From: Cristatella mucedo
Taxonomy: Eukaryota; Bryozoa; Phylactolaemata; Cristatellidae
Length of the DNA stretch: 64,000 nt
Assembly (NCBI GenBank): GCA_009760855.2
Contig: WPIO01000305.1
Span: 40,617-104,616, forward strand
Reading direction: 5' to 3'
The position numbers and the translations under genes are program-made. The notes under the pieces are model-generated. The model ran no database searches. It saw only the letters and a program-made list of their open reading frames with translations, and had not been told where the DNA came from. Positions within the stretch are counted from its first letter, which is position 1, and each line of letters opens with the position of its first letter. Shown piece by piece: positions 11,293 to 21,776 of this stretch.

Positions 11293-12141
11293 AAGGCAAC
11301 GGTTCCTTATGCTTAGTTTCTTGATCTTTACCGATGTTAAGGGCGAGAACCTTCACAGACAATGCCTATGCTATTTTTTCTAGAATAGAAATGTAATAAA
11401 ATGTTTACTGTTTTTAATGCCGATAGAAAACAGACAACCTTAACCCAGGGTACATCGAAATCCAAAATCCTAAATGTCTAAGAGCGATCTGCGAAAACGA
11501 AAAATCAAGGTTTGTTAAACTAAGAAACTAAGAAGCTGTTAAACTAAACCTTGGTTCCGGAGTTCTAACACATGAATGATCAAGAGGAACTAACATATCA
11601 ACAGAAGAGAAACTATTATCCGATCTTAAGAAAATAATTAACAGTTTAAAGAATCTCGAGTTCATTATTAACAGACTTATAAATACCGAAGTATGTATCT
11701 GAATTACAGATAGATTGTTTCCGAAGTGTATTCGCTTGAGATAAATGAATTTCTATGGTGCCAAAAGGAAAAAAATGAAACCCAGATTAGTAATACTGGT
11801 GAGTCTGATAATGCAAATTGCAATTGGGTAGCAGTAATAAATCTAAAGATATGTGTTTCTACTTTGAGTCTTTTAGTGCTGTTCCAATTCCGGAAGTAAT
11901 TAGTTAGCTTGGTACAATTCAAAGTTTTTCAACGTTTTAATTGCACGATTACAACCACACAACTGTAAATCAAGGTTATGATTTTCTTTAATTTGATGAA
12001 ACTTACAGATTTCTGGACAACAATGGCATTACTTTTTTAATTAATTCTTAAATTAAACAACTTTTTTTAAACATGTAATTTAAAGTCAAAATTTAGATAT
12101 ATTTCTGACATATATGAATATGCAATTTGTATTCCTAAACG
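11293..12141. other. AT-rich block with short protein-like remnants
   Basis: The composition changes to strongly AT-rich. Several short + strand stretches read like eroded protein (for example the frame around 11595-11690, KLLSDLKKIINSLKNLEFII, and 11940-12030, YNHTTVNQGYDF) but all are broken by stops. This may be the left part of the virus-like block at 16-24 kb, split off by the LINE-B insertion. That link is an inference from composition only. Confidence 0.3.
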
Positions 12142-12270
12142 ATGAGACGAAAATCTGTTGTCTTACCACCTGGAAAAGTTGTTATCATTAAAGGTTATCC
12201 AGCTAGAGTAAATGTTGAAGAAAAAGTTTCCAAAGACTCTAAGTGTACTCCAATGCTTACGTTTACTTAA
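12142..12270 (+). CDS. Small open frame, 42 residues, unrecognised
   Basis: An ATG at 12142 opens a frame that reads MRRKSVVLPPGKVVIIKG and ends at TAA just before LINE-B begins. The beta-strand-like VVLPPGKVVIIKGYPARV pattern looks like genuine protein, possibly the start of a longer gene cut off by the LINE-B insertion. The sequence after the LINE (15783 onward) also has protein-like remnants, such as IKIAGPGEIIQKLGQDFG near 15880. I cannot assign a family. Confidence 0.3.
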   Translation: MRRKSVVLPPGKVVIIKGYPARVNVEEKVSKDSKCTPMLTFT

Positions 12271-12395
12271 CCCCTGAAAGGTTCCTCCCCGCGCTAAAGA
12301 GCGGCCTCGGGCGACTCCAAGCGTGGTGTGGACCTTTACTTGATTTCTCCGTATTACCTTCGGGTATTCCGCTGCTATCTTCGCTGTGACTATTT

Positions 12396-13380
12396 ATGAG
12401 CTGTCCTCGGATATGCTACACAAAACAGGACCTGCTTAGCATAAGATGCGATGTCGCCATTAGTCGATACCTACCGGCGGGCCTTCTCCGGCGGGTCAGT
12501 GAGAACCTACCTGCATCATGCGTTCGCCCCATCAACAGCTCGGCTATCAAACCTGCGACTCGTAAGTTTAAAGCGCTAAATAGTACTTGTTGCGGTAGTA
12601 GCCCACCCGCTGTAGCCCAGCACGTTGTGAAACGTCGTCCCACGGCCGTTACCAAGGTCCAATTCAAATTCGAAGAGCCAGCGTCCGCCAGGCCGGACGC
12701 AAACGGTAGAGAATATGAGCCACTTCATCGCCGTCGCCCAGTTGTTGGACAGCCTCTTAAATTCCGCCTACTAAATGTCCGCTCGCTAAAAACCAAGGGG
12801 TTACTTATCCGCGATCAGGTGGTCCAGGAGAAGCTAGATGCATTTCTGCTTACCGAAACCAGGATGACGCCTTGTTCCAGCAGCTGTATTTCCGAGACCA
12901 CCCCACCCGGGTTCTCACTCTATCAGTCCATGCGTTCTGGCAAGGTTGGTGGGGGGGGGTTGCAATTATTGTTCGCAAATCGTTTCGCTATAAAATGTGC
13001 AGTTTCTCGCATGGGTCATCGTTTGAATCGGTTGCTATCAGGTCTTCATCAAAGACAATGCCTCTCACCGTAGTGATATACCGGCCTCCTTCTGGCTGTC
13101 TAAACTTGTTTATAGAGGAGTTTTCAGAGTTCCTCGCTAAAATATTTGTGTGTGACAGGCCGCTACTGATTGTAGGAGACTTCAATATTCACGTTGACAA
13201 CCCTAGCAACAGCCAGGTCAGCTCATTTCTTGACTGTCTGGAGAATCTTGGTTTAGCCCAAACGTTAATCATAGCACCCACGTCGGTAGCCACATTCTAG
13301 ATCTCGTGATCACTAAGGATGTCCTCCCCACTGACTTTGTGGTATGCCCACTGACCCTCTCAGATCATTGTTCGGTCTCG
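12396..13380 (+). pseudogene. LINE-B endonuclease region, frameshifted
   Basis: After an N-terminal region of about 110 residues without known motifs, the endonuclease begins with LNVRSLKTKG (about 12770), then LTETRM (12850), followed after a frameshift by VVIYRPPSG (13072), LLIVGDFNIHVD (13163) and, in another frame, SHILDLVITKD and LSDHCSVSF (13290-13380). These are the signature motifs of the endonuclease that nicks target DNA for target-primed reverse transcription; GDFN and SDH carry catalytic residues. At least two frameshifts separate them, so no active enzyme can be made. Confidence 0.8.
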
Positions 13381-13466
13381 TTTACTGTTCCTGCTCCCTT
13401 GTACGTACAGGGCAATGTCGAATTAGCCAAACGACGTAACTTACAAAGCATTGACATAGACAAGTT

Positions 13467-15644
13467 TTGAAATCTGTTTGTGATGCAGGCCTTCTTGATC
13501 TGCATTCAGACTCGACCGGCAGCCTCGATACCCTCACTGATGCGATGAACATGACACTCAGGAGTGCTCTTGACAAGCATGCTCCCGTTCGCTCTATCCG
13601 TGTTCAAAGTCGTCGAGATTGCTTTCAATTTACAAAAAAACTCCTTAAGATGCGCCGTGTTAAGCACAGGCTGGAACGTCGTTTCAAGAAATCGGGGTCT
13701 GAGGCAGACCTAGTCAATTTTAAAGACTTCCTTCGAGTTTACACCCGAAAGCTTAAAAAAGCCAGGGCTTCTTTTTTCATTAGAAGACTGAATTCCTGCC
13801 AGTCGGACACTAAGCAGATTTATAAGACAGTAAACCATTTACTGGAAAATGCTGTCAGGTCTGACTCCCCAGATAGTAAAGGTTCAGCCGAAAAGTTTTC
13901 AGCCTTCTTTACTGAAAAATTTGTGCACATTCATGCCTCCATTAAGCCCCCTCCGACCAAAGCAATCGCCGTTCCTCAACCTGTGACCTTTCTTAAAAGG
14001 TTCTCTGATGTTTCTGCTTTGATGTGGCTGCCTTAATAAGGTGTAGCAAAAAGAGCTCGTCTCCTGAAGACCCTATACCTTCATCTCTGTGGTCTTCACA
14101 TGCAGACCAACTTAGCCCTGCCATAACCAAGATTTTTAATGCTTCTTTGGGAAAAGGGGTCGTCCCCAAGTCCTTCAAATCGGCAATCGTTAGACCTATT
14201 CTTTAAAAGCCTGGATTAGACACAGAGGTCCTAGCAAACTATCGTCCAGTTTCCCTTTTTCCATTCTTATCAAAGATTCTTGAAAAAATTGTTGCTAAGC
14301 AGCTAGTTGAACATATTGAAAATAATGGAATGTCAGAAACATTTCAATCAGGTTTCAAATGGCAGCACTCTACTGAAACTGCTCTCCTCCGTGTTAACAA
14401 TGACATTCTACGTGGCAACGACACCGGGAATGTCACTGCCCTAGCTCTGCTAGATCTGTCTGCTGCCTTCGACACCATTGATCACGAAGTTCTGCTTGAA
14501 CGATTGAGAACAACGATCGGTCTGGCAGACGAAGCACTGGCGTGGTTTAAATCCTACTTGTCTGATCGTGTTCAATCCGTGTCGTTTGGGGGGTCAGGTC
14601 TCAGACATGAGAAAGGTCACCTGTGGAGTCCCTCAAGGGTCTGTACTTGGTCCCTTGCTGTTCTCCATTTATACACAACCTCTGGGAAAAGTGATTAAGG
14701 CCCATGGAATAGGATATCACTTCTATGCTGACGATACTCAGTTGTAATTGTCATTCAAACCGTCGGAATCTGCTGCAGCAACTGAGAAACTGAATGCTTT
14801 CCTTGCCGATATTCGATCCTGGATGTTGGAAGACTTCCTGAAATTTAATAACGATAAAACCGAACTGCTTCTCATAGGACACCCTAAGCTTGTGGCTGGA
14901 TTAAAAGGCTTTGCTGTTCTTAGAGGTGATGTTATTGTGCGACCTTCACCACGTGCTCGTAATCTAGGTGTCGTCTTCGACAGCTGCCTCAATTTCAAAA
15001 GCTTCATTCAGACGACTGCCTCTACAGCTAGCCATCACATCCGATCCCTATCCAAGATTAAAAGCTGTCTTCTACAGTGGCTTGTAAAAAGTTTAACTAG
15101 CTCTTTAGTTCTTTCTGGGCTTGATTATTGTAATTCCCTTTTGGCTGGGCTACCAAAGAAAGCTATTATGCCACTACAGCGGACTATGAATATGGCTGCA
15201 AGGCTGGTCTTCAAGTCCCAGCGGTTTGAGCACGTGTCTCCTTTGCTGAAAGAGCTAGGATGGTTGCCGGTTGAGCAAAAGATACAGAGAAAAGTTCTTA
15301 CGCTGACCCACAAGGCCCGCCAAGGCTTGGCTCCTTCGAACCTAGCTGAACTGCTGCATCAGTTTCAGCCTGTTCGCGCCCTCAGGTCCTGTTTGGACAA
15401 TAAATCAGCTGTCCCATTCCTCCGCGTAAAGACAGTTGGCGACAGAAGCTTTAGCTCTGCAGGTCCTAGACTGTGGAACTCGCTTCCACAATTCTTACGC
15501 AATGACATCTACTCTCCAACTGCCGACTATGGCACATCTTTTTCAGCGGTCCTGAACTGCTACTTCTATACTACTCACTACCTCAACTGCTCTCCTAACT
15601 CTGCTATGCTTCCCACTTTCTCTTTGTTGCGTACACACACGTAG
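13467..15644 (+). pseudogene. LINE-B reverse transcriptase, frameshifted
   Basis: The region covers the linker (13467-14036), then fingers (AITKIFNASLGKGVVPKSFK, 14120), YRPVS near 14240, palm motif A (LLDLSAAFDTIDHEVLLERL, 14446), the GVPQGS-type motif in a shifted frame near 14625, the catalytic FYADD at about 14720 with a TAA a few codons later (14745-14747), and the long C-terminal part (14748-15644) with [33 protein letters not shown] and PRLWNSLPQFLRN. In the LINE cycle it copies element RNA at the nick. Stops and shifts between the blocks make it a pseudogene. Confidence 0.85.
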
Positions 15645-15782
15645 TCTGTTGGCTACCGAATGCGTACCGAAAGCCGCTTTGGCTGTGAGTGAGCTATTCA
15701 AAACTCTCCTGCGTAACACCCACATGGTCTTTATGACTTTGTGGAGTTACTGACGGAGATACATAGCATAAGACATAACATA

Positions 15783-16429
15783 AGGTGGACTCTTGTAAGT
15801 CGAGCAAGCTTAAGATTCTTATAATTATGACTTTAATGAAAGACAGATGAAGTTTGTTCTTAAACCAGAAAAACAGACCAATTAAGATTGCAGGACCAGG
15901 AGAAATAATTCAGAAACTAGGACAGGATTTCGGAATAGCATGAGTATTTAATAGCAGCTGTGTAACTAAGGAATACTACCAAGGAGAACTCTGAATGAGA
16001 TTCAGAATAAAAAATCTATCAAAAAATTAAAATATGGAGTGGTCATGTTGAAAAACGAGAAGCTTTCAATCGTGTGGACTTTTAATCTAATTTTGTTAGT
16101 TTTAAAAGCATAAAACAAAACACAACATGAATCATCATTAAATTTTTTCAAATCATTTCAAGTTATTTTTTCATTTATTTCACCAAGTAACTAGTGTAGT
16201 TTTTGATTTTTTAAGCTACTCGGATTAGACACTTTGTTCTTTAGGAAGCCACTAGAAAATTATTTGTTTAAACCCAAATTTAAAAGATTTTAAGCAGTTA
16301 TCATACTTGCAACAGCTTTTGCATGGCTGCGAACGTATTCAGGCGTGGGTCAGGAGCAATTCATGCAGCTGCTTCACCTAAAATAAGATCACTAACATTT
16401 CTTACCTCAGTGCGCTTTGGTTCTTTTTA
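15783..16429. other. AT-rich block with coding-like remnants
   Basis: The sequence is AT-rich, with a broken + strand stretch near 15880-15980 that reads like protein (IKIAGPGEIIQKLGQDFG). No complete frame is present. It may belong to the virus-like block that follows. Confidence 0.3.
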
Positions 16430-16985
16430 ATTTGAAGTTTTTCCGTGGCTATAAGAGTGACTAATTGGTTGCCTGTCGAGATCATCTACATTCTGTTAAC
16501 CTTCATCTATTCGTTGACTAAATTTAGAGAATAGGCAAATACAACTTACTCGTCTGGTGTTGATAAAACGTCCCCTGGTACATTGTTATCTGAATTAATT
16601 ACGTGCAAGTAATTTCACGTGGATCTCATTCTGCTCTAGAAATCCAGACACATTTTCTTCTATCTGCTTTCAACCGAGAAGCATTAAACTCTAAGACTAA
16701 ATCTTTGCTTGAAGAGCAGCACTTTTCAATACGGGTTAGTTGTTGTTTGGTAAGTTGTTGTTGTTTGCAATTATTGAACTACTGACGAACTAGTACGTTA
16801 CACTAAATTCTTGCATCACTTCTTTAGTTGGTCTCTCTCTTAGTTTTAGAATCGGACGTATCCCTTTTTGCGACTTTCCTTGTGCATATAGATTAGCTAA
16901 CAACATTAAAGATTCAAATTTGTAATGACGATTCTTGCGACCGATAATCGATCGTTCTACTCTTTTTTAATACTTTTTTTCAATT
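16430..16985 (-). pseudogene. Eroded minus-strand coding remnant
   Basis: On the minus strand, about 16975 down to 16800 reads as an open stretch of some 55 residues (VERSIIGRKNRHYKFESLML, then LYAQGKSQKGIRPI). Further broken stretches follow to about 16430. Lysine and arginine content is high. I do not recognise the family. It lies upstream of, and on the same strand as, the AT-rich genes at 17.1-18.1 kb only in position, and I treat it as part of the same decayed insertion. Confidence 0.3.
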
Positions 16986-17097
16986 CTAGCGAATATTCTA
17001 CGTCTGATTTCTCAACAAAACTTTTCCCGAGTTAAGTTAGCTCAATATCGTGCTTAATTCAGACATATATACCTTTGAAGTAATATCGATGTCGATG

Positions 17098-17886
17098 TCA
17101 TGTTAAGGATTTCAGTTTGTTTTTTACGTCAGTTATTGCGGTTATTGCGTTCTTAAGTCTAGAACTTTGTAAACTCAAAGCATTCATTATTTGATCATGG
17201 GTTTCCATAAGAGGAGATCCAGAAGTGTGCATTGTAAGATCAATTATTTTCCTAATGAGTCCTGCAACAGGAACCGCTATAGAAACAGCTATTCCTCCAG
17301 CTCCGCTTACTCCGGCTATGCTTGCAATTATTGCTGGTATGGCTGGCAATAAGTCACCCGACCATGCTTCAAGGACATTTTTTGACCAAGTCCTCGGATC
17401 AAGTTATTCAGCAGACCATTCTGCCTTTTCAACAAATAATTCTGATAAGAACTCGCTGGGATTTAAGTACCAATCAGAATTTCATCTTTGCTTCAAAAAG
17501 TATTTTGTTTATATAATAACCAGCTTCTAAAGAGGCTATCACTTTTTCAAGACCGTCTTTCTTTTCAAGAATAGTTTTCCAACTGACATGACCATACTCT
17601 CCTGAAGCAATGTCGTCAACTGTTTCCTTTATGAATAATCCTAGGTCTACAATCCCGGAAACGCCTGCTAAGAATCCACCGAATACTTTAGTGACAAATC
17701 CTGTAACTTTGAAACAACTTAAAACTTTGGGAAATATTTTTTCTGTGTTATTTGATGCTGTAAGACTTAGTTTGGCTGCTAACTTTGGAACCACTTTTAC
17801 GATTCCTTTAGGTAGTACTTCAGTTCCTGTAGTTACACCTGAAAGGACTTCTTTTGTTGTATTGATTTCAGTTTTGATATCATAGG
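17098..17886 (-). pseudogene. Hydrophobic glycine/alanine-rich protein, frameshifted, virus-like block
   Basis: Reading down the minus strand, an open stretch from about 17886 to 17474 encodes some 135 residues, including LPKGIVKVVPKLAAKL, a hydrophobic FVTKVFGGFLAGVSGIVDLG segment and HVSWKTILEKKDGLEKVI. A frameshift and stop follow, then LDPRTWSKNVLEAWSGDL leads into a second hydrophobic stretch, IPAIIASIAGVSGAGGIAVS, and a charged tail ending at 17098. The two glycine-rich hydrophobic segments suggest a membrane-interacting or capsid-associated protein. I cannot name the family. Its AT-rich codon use matches the neighbouring small basic protein and the polymerase remnant. Confidence 0.45.
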
Positions 17887-18083
17887 GAGCAGATCCACCG
17901 GTTTACACTGAGGTTAGCTTTTTTGATAAGCGAATCGTTACACCTGTTTTCTTTTTTTAGCACAGTTACAATTTTATTTACTGAAGCTTTATTAAGTTTC
18001 ACAAGAGTTCCATGGTTTATATCAATGTACTTAAGTCTCACTCTTTGTCCAGAAAGTAACCTAGAGTACTGAGCTTTATTCAA
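17880..18083 (-). CDS. Small basic protein, virus-like block
   Basis: A 67-residue frame begins MNKAQYSRLLSGQRVRLKYI and contains LVKLNKASVNKIVTVLKK. The two KAQ/KAS-type lysine-rich repeats (NKAQYSRLL and NKASVNKIV) give it an internal repeat of about 30 residues. Small lysine/arginine-rich proteins with such repeats are known to me from Polinton-like elements of invertebrates, where a role in genome packing or the minor virion is assumed. The assignment is by pattern and context, not by a search. It overlaps the 3' neighbour by a few bases. Confidence 0.4.
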   Translation of the reverse strand: MNKAQYSRLLSGQRVRLKYIDINHGTLVKLNKASVNKIVTVLKKENRCNDSLIKKANLSVNRWICSL

Positions 18084-18119
18084 ATTAAGTATACGAGTTG
18101 AGCTTCCATTCTATATAGA

Positions 18120-18715
18120 AATGGAGTTAATCCCAAAAATAAATGGCTAATTCTGGACAGACTTAGATTGTAATGGAAATCCCTTAACAAACCTTGGATA
18201 TCCTGTTAGTGAGACGGTTAGTTAGTGATCCAGTTAGTTTGACTCTGATGCAATAAGATTATATTATGCTTTAAGCTCTGATTTTGGTAGTAATACAGCG
18301 ATGAATGTATAAGGAGAGATGGCTTCAGTTAACAATGGGCTACTGACAAAGAAAACTGGAATTCTTGGATCACAGCTTAACTGTAGGAACATAGTTGGTA
18401 TAAGCGGTAATTCTGCTGATGGCACTGGGTATTAAAGAAATCGGCATCGTAAGATTGTAAACTATATCTCAGTTTTTCAATGATATTTCCAATAGTAACC
18501 TTGATGTGGGTCTTAGCCGGATGAATTCTCTAAGGGATTCTGATTCAGGAATTTTAACTAAATAAACAGTAAACTTTGCAAAACTACGATATTTTGTTCG
18601 GCAAATGAGATCACAAGTTTTCCAAGTGTCTTCGAATTAAGTAACTCGCGTCTACTTGGTGCAATACAAGAAAACGGACTCGAAAAAGAAACTTTTGGTT
18701 TGACAAGTTAGGCCC
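18120..18715 (+). pseudogene. Tail-fibre-like repeat fragment, + strand
   Basis: At about 18156-18230 the + strand reads LDCNGNPLTNLGYPVSETV, the same pattern as MNGRRLVDLGNLVNPSDA at 19721. This N-G-x-x-I/L-x-x-L-x-x-P motif is typical of repeat units in phage and virus tail-fibre or adhesion proteins. The rest to 18715 has short coding-like pieces (for example VNNGLLTKKTGILGSQLN near 18330) separated by stops. I read it as the eroded upstream part of a structural gene. Confidence 0.4.
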
Positions 18716-18901
18716 ACTGATATTCTTGTTGTTGAATCTAAGGGAAACGCAAGGTATGCAACTCCAGTTCCTAATTTTGTTCCAGGTTCTGCAGTTAACT
18801 TTAGAATGATTTCTAGTGTTCTATGGTCTAGTAATAAAACAGGAATGTTCCCTGAATTATCCGATGAAAATACTTACGGTGTTTCTGGTACTTTAATTTA
18901 A
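18716..18901 (+). pseudogene. C-terminal piece of a virion-like structural protein
   Basis: An open stretch of 61 residues ends at TAA (18899-18901): it starts TDILVVESKGNARYATPVPN, passes through FVPGSAVNFRMISSVLWSS and ends SDENTYGVSGTLI. The beta-rich composition suits a surface or capsid protein. There is no start codon in frame near its 5' end, so it is the tail of a longer broken gene. Family not recognised. Confidence 0.35.
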
Positions 18902-18992
18902 GTAATAGCAATCGTTGCTTCATGTAGGTATGTAGCTAATAACTTTGTGGTAGAAAATCCTAATTTATAAATTGAATTTCTCGTGAGTATGG

Positions 18993-19500
18993 TACCGTAT
19001 TTTCGCGCTTATCACGCAATTATTTATAAGACAAACCCATATGTAAGACGCGTGTTTTGACGATTCGCATACATTTTTTACATAAGACGCACGGGGCCTA
19101 GCCATCTGCCGCACTGTGCAACTTATATCCAGTGGTTTCTTTTCCTGCATCATAAATGAAAATTTGTCCAGTGTTTTATCACCCGTCGGATGTAAGCAAG
19201 GCTTTATTACCATTTTTAGTTTAGATCAAAGCATTGTCTGAGGCAGGACCGCAACGATTATTGTTTATTCTTACCAACCGCCGGGCCTATAGCTGACGGG
19301 TTGAGCACCTGGTATCTACCGTATTTTCGCTCACACCAGACACACTTTATGATAAGACGCACTCATATATAAGACGCGGGTTATAAATATTACCATAAGA
19401 AACACTATACATAGGACTTAACCATATTTAAGACCCACCCTGGGTGAGGGGTACCTACAACTTTGCATAAGACGCATGTTAGGTACGCGAAAATACGGTA
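18993..19500. mobile_element. MITE with 13-bp terminal inverted repeats, TA target
   Basis: The ends are CCGTATTTTCGCG (18995) and CGCGAAAATACGG (to 19498), each flanked by TA, as for Tc1/mariner/pogo-type target duplications. The interior has several direct repeats of aagacgc. A second internal copy of the left end at 19319 (CCGTATTTTCGCTC) suggests either a nested shorter element (19317-19500) or an internal duplication. No transposase frame is present, so it is non-autonomous. Confidence 0.7.
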
Positions 19501-19690
19501 TAGAAAAGATCTCTCTCGGATATCGATAGAAAGATTCTCACACAAAGAATTACATCCGATGAACTGGTGGTAAATACTTAGATCTTCTGAACCTGAATGG
19601 ACACCTAATAATAACTTAGGTGATCCTCTTGACCCCGGAGATGCAGTCAACCGAAAGTGCAATGATTCAAATTTTGCAAGCAAAATTTCT

Positions 19691-20370
19691 TGAGGAACAA
19701 TTGATGATGGTGTTATTGATATGAATGGACGTCGTTTAGTAGACCTTGGGAATCTTGTTAATCCCTCAGATGCTGCTACAAAAGACTACGCTGATACTGA
19801 GTTGTCGTTAACGGGAGGAGAGATGACAGGGACTTTAAATGTACATCAATTGATCTCAGCTCGTAGTCGACCTACACCGGAAATAATTTTCCTAATAAAG
19901 ATTATCTCGGTAATAATTTTGATAAGTCATCTGGAGATAATATGAATGGTAAGTTAGATACGTTCGGAAATTTTATTAGAATTACAAACGATCCCATTGG
20001 TCCTAATAATGGAGTTCAACTTGGATCCCTAAATAATGTGTCAGATGGAAATATAAGGACTAACTTTTAAAGGAATACTGGATAGTTCATTAACGACAGG
20101 TATATTTGGGAGTTCATTTACGGAAAAGTAGATTAGCCCCTTAGGTGATGTTGTAGTTCAAAGGGGAATATTTGTTGTTGGAGCAATTTACTATAATTTA
20201 ATTTTAGGAACTAAAGTATTTCTACCTCCTATACGTGTAAGTAATGGGACAGGTGGACAATTATCCGGAAGTTAAGAATTAGATGCAAACAGAAAAATAA
20301 TAGAAACTACATTATTCAAAGTAGAAACCCAATTATTTGATAAAGGCTATATGAAAGTGCTTATATAACA
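19691..20370 (+). pseudogene. Tail-fibre-like repetitive structural protein, broken
   Basis: The + strand reads GTIDDGVIDMNGRRLVDLGN at 19691, then NPSDAATKDYADTELSLTGG and EMTGTLNVHQL, then after a frame change KSSGDNMNGKLDTFGNFIRI with NDPIGPNNGVQLGSLNN (to about 20030). A further open but stop-interrupted stretch, VVVQRGIFVVGAIYYNLILG and VFLPPIRVSNGTGGQLSGS, reaches 20368. The motif series (M/L-N-G-x-x-x-x-L-x-N-P, D-A-A-T-K-D-Y, T/G-G-x-M-x-G-x-L) is the repeating unit of many phage tail fibres and of adhesion-like proteins in some invertebrate virus-like elements. It would act on the outside of a particle. Interrupted by the MITE and by several stops. Confidence 0.5.
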
Positions 20371-20886
20371 ATAAGATAAAATGATAGCAAGGAAGTACTT
20401 ATATATGCAAGGAAAATTAAATCTCGGTATTAACATAATCATAAACGTTAGAAGTACTGTTTTTGTCTTAAAATCAGTTAGAAAAACGCGTTCTGGTAAT
20501 AACTGCCTCAGGAAGAGTTCCGATTTGGTAGTAAAAGGAGATATATCTGCTAACTCCAAAAAAATATGGAAGGGTACTGAATCCAAGCAACGGACGTAAT
20601 ATAGCAACTAAAGAAAATTGAGATCATATGGTAAAAACTGAAGAAGATGAATTAATTTAACTTGAAATAGATATATTTAATGATCTACCTACTCTAAAGC
20701 AATTAATGTTGGGCAAAACAGCGATCATTCTTTATCTAGGTTGTCTGATGTAAAAACAGAAAATCAAACTTATGATAAAATAACAACGAATATTCTTGAT
20801 GTAGATGCTGCTGATATAGGCATTAAAAATAATAGCAACACATCAACATTTTTATTGTTAGTAATAAAGTACTGTATCTACTTACT
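20371..20886 (+). pseudogene. Continuation of the eroded structural gene
   Basis: AT-rich sequence with short + strand coding-like pieces, for example SDVKTENQTYDKITTNIL followed by DVDAADIGIKNNS near 20735-20850. Stops and shifts prevent a single frame. The asparagine-rich composition matches the fragments on either side. Confidence 0.3.
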
Positions 20887-21264
20887 ATGAAGACACCGAT
20901 ACAGATTATAAAAAGATATTATGAAATAGTAACTGCGACAATTAAAGTTTACATACAAAATCCAGAGAAAATAATAATTATGAACTACAATCCTAAAGTT
21001 TCCTATAATGGTTTTATACCTCCAAGTTTTAATTTTATTAAACAATGTGGAATTTACTTTAACATGCTAATAGTATTAAATTATATCATAAACTTCACTA
21101 TGCCTCACTCAATTGCAATAGAATCAAGAGCCATTACGTCTACAATGTTTTATCCAAAATATGTTTATTTTAAATCTTATACAACTTCAAGTCCAAGTGA
21201 CTTCGTAGAAATAGGAATTGTAAATGGAGTTGTGTTCTCAAAGTTAAATTCCGTGGAATTTTAA
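20887..21264 (+). CDS. Open frame of 125 residues in the virus-like block
   Basis: This is the longest uninterrupted frame in the block. It begins MKTPIQIIKRYYEIVTATIK, has a hydrophobic middle (CGIYFNMLIVLNYIINFTMP) that could be one membrane segment, and ends in a beta-rich stretch SSPSDFVEIGIVNGVVFS. It may be the C-terminal domain of the preceding fibre-like gene or a separate small gene. I do not recognise the family. Confidence 0.4.
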   Translation: MKTPIQIIKRYYEIVTATIKVYIQNPEKIIIMNYNPKVSYNGFIPPSFNFIKQCGIYFNMLIVLNYIINFTMPHSIAIESRAITSTMFYPKYVYFKSYTTSSPSDFVEIGIVNGVVFSKLNSVEF

Positions 21265-21776
21265 ACTTTCCAATCAAGGCTTTCCTGAAGGAATTCTTTT
21301 GAAGCAGGAAATCCGGTATATAGTTCTGAGTTTAATGCTTTTTAATTCCTGTGGTCGTTTCAATTTTTTAGAGTATCCTTTTAACTTTAGATGGTTTATA
21401 GTATCGACTTTTAAATCTTAGGGAAACTCATACAAAATCGAACCATCGAGATTTTTTGTAAAGATACATACAATCTCTGGATCAGAGTGATGTTGCCTTA
21501 GAGGGTAGAATTCTAGGATCTAGGGCCATAGAGGTTCTAGTAATGAACTTCTGACGTCTTCGATTCACCTCATTGGAAACATACAGATCTTGAAATTTGA
21601 GTATTGTTGAACCTGCACTTCAGTAAGACCATTAAGAAACCTAGTTTCCATTGGAATTGAATTAACTTCGTTTTCTATAATATTGTTTTAATTTTTTGGG
21701 TTTTGGGTTAACAACTACTGGATCGGATCGAGCAGACTGAGCAGACGGATGAGACGGAACAGGTTTAGCAGCAGTT
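21265..21776 (-). pseudogene. Eroded minus-strand remnant
   Basis: Minus-strand pieces look coding but are broken: AKPVPSHPSAQSARSDPVVV at 21770 and downward, then PKPKKLKQYY, RFLNGLTEVQVQQYSNFKIC and RRQKFITRTSMALDPRILPS. A proline/serine-rich stretch next to a basic one is visible. No family assignment. It is separated from the polymerase remnant by a LINE-B and a SINE. Confidence 0.3.

Larger units (their letters stand above)
12271..15782 (+). mobile_element. LINE-B, nearly complete CR1/L2-like non-LTR retrotransposon
   Basis: This 3.5-kb copy has a GC-rich 5' part, an apurinic/apyrimidinic-type endonuclease, a reverse transcriptase and a 3' UTR ending in an acataacata-type repeat after gacggagatacat. 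The order endonuclease then reverse transcriptase, with no RNase H, is that of the CR1/L2/jockey group. Frameshifts near 12950 (a run of nine or more G) and 13300-13460 and later stops make it inactive. It is the reference for all other LINE-B fragments in the window. The right end abuts AT-rich sequence at 15783; I could not identify a target duplication. Confidence 0.88.

Noticed and set aside
18965-19213. Minus frame of 82 residues
   Set aside because: It is formed by MITE sequence bounded by inverted repeats.
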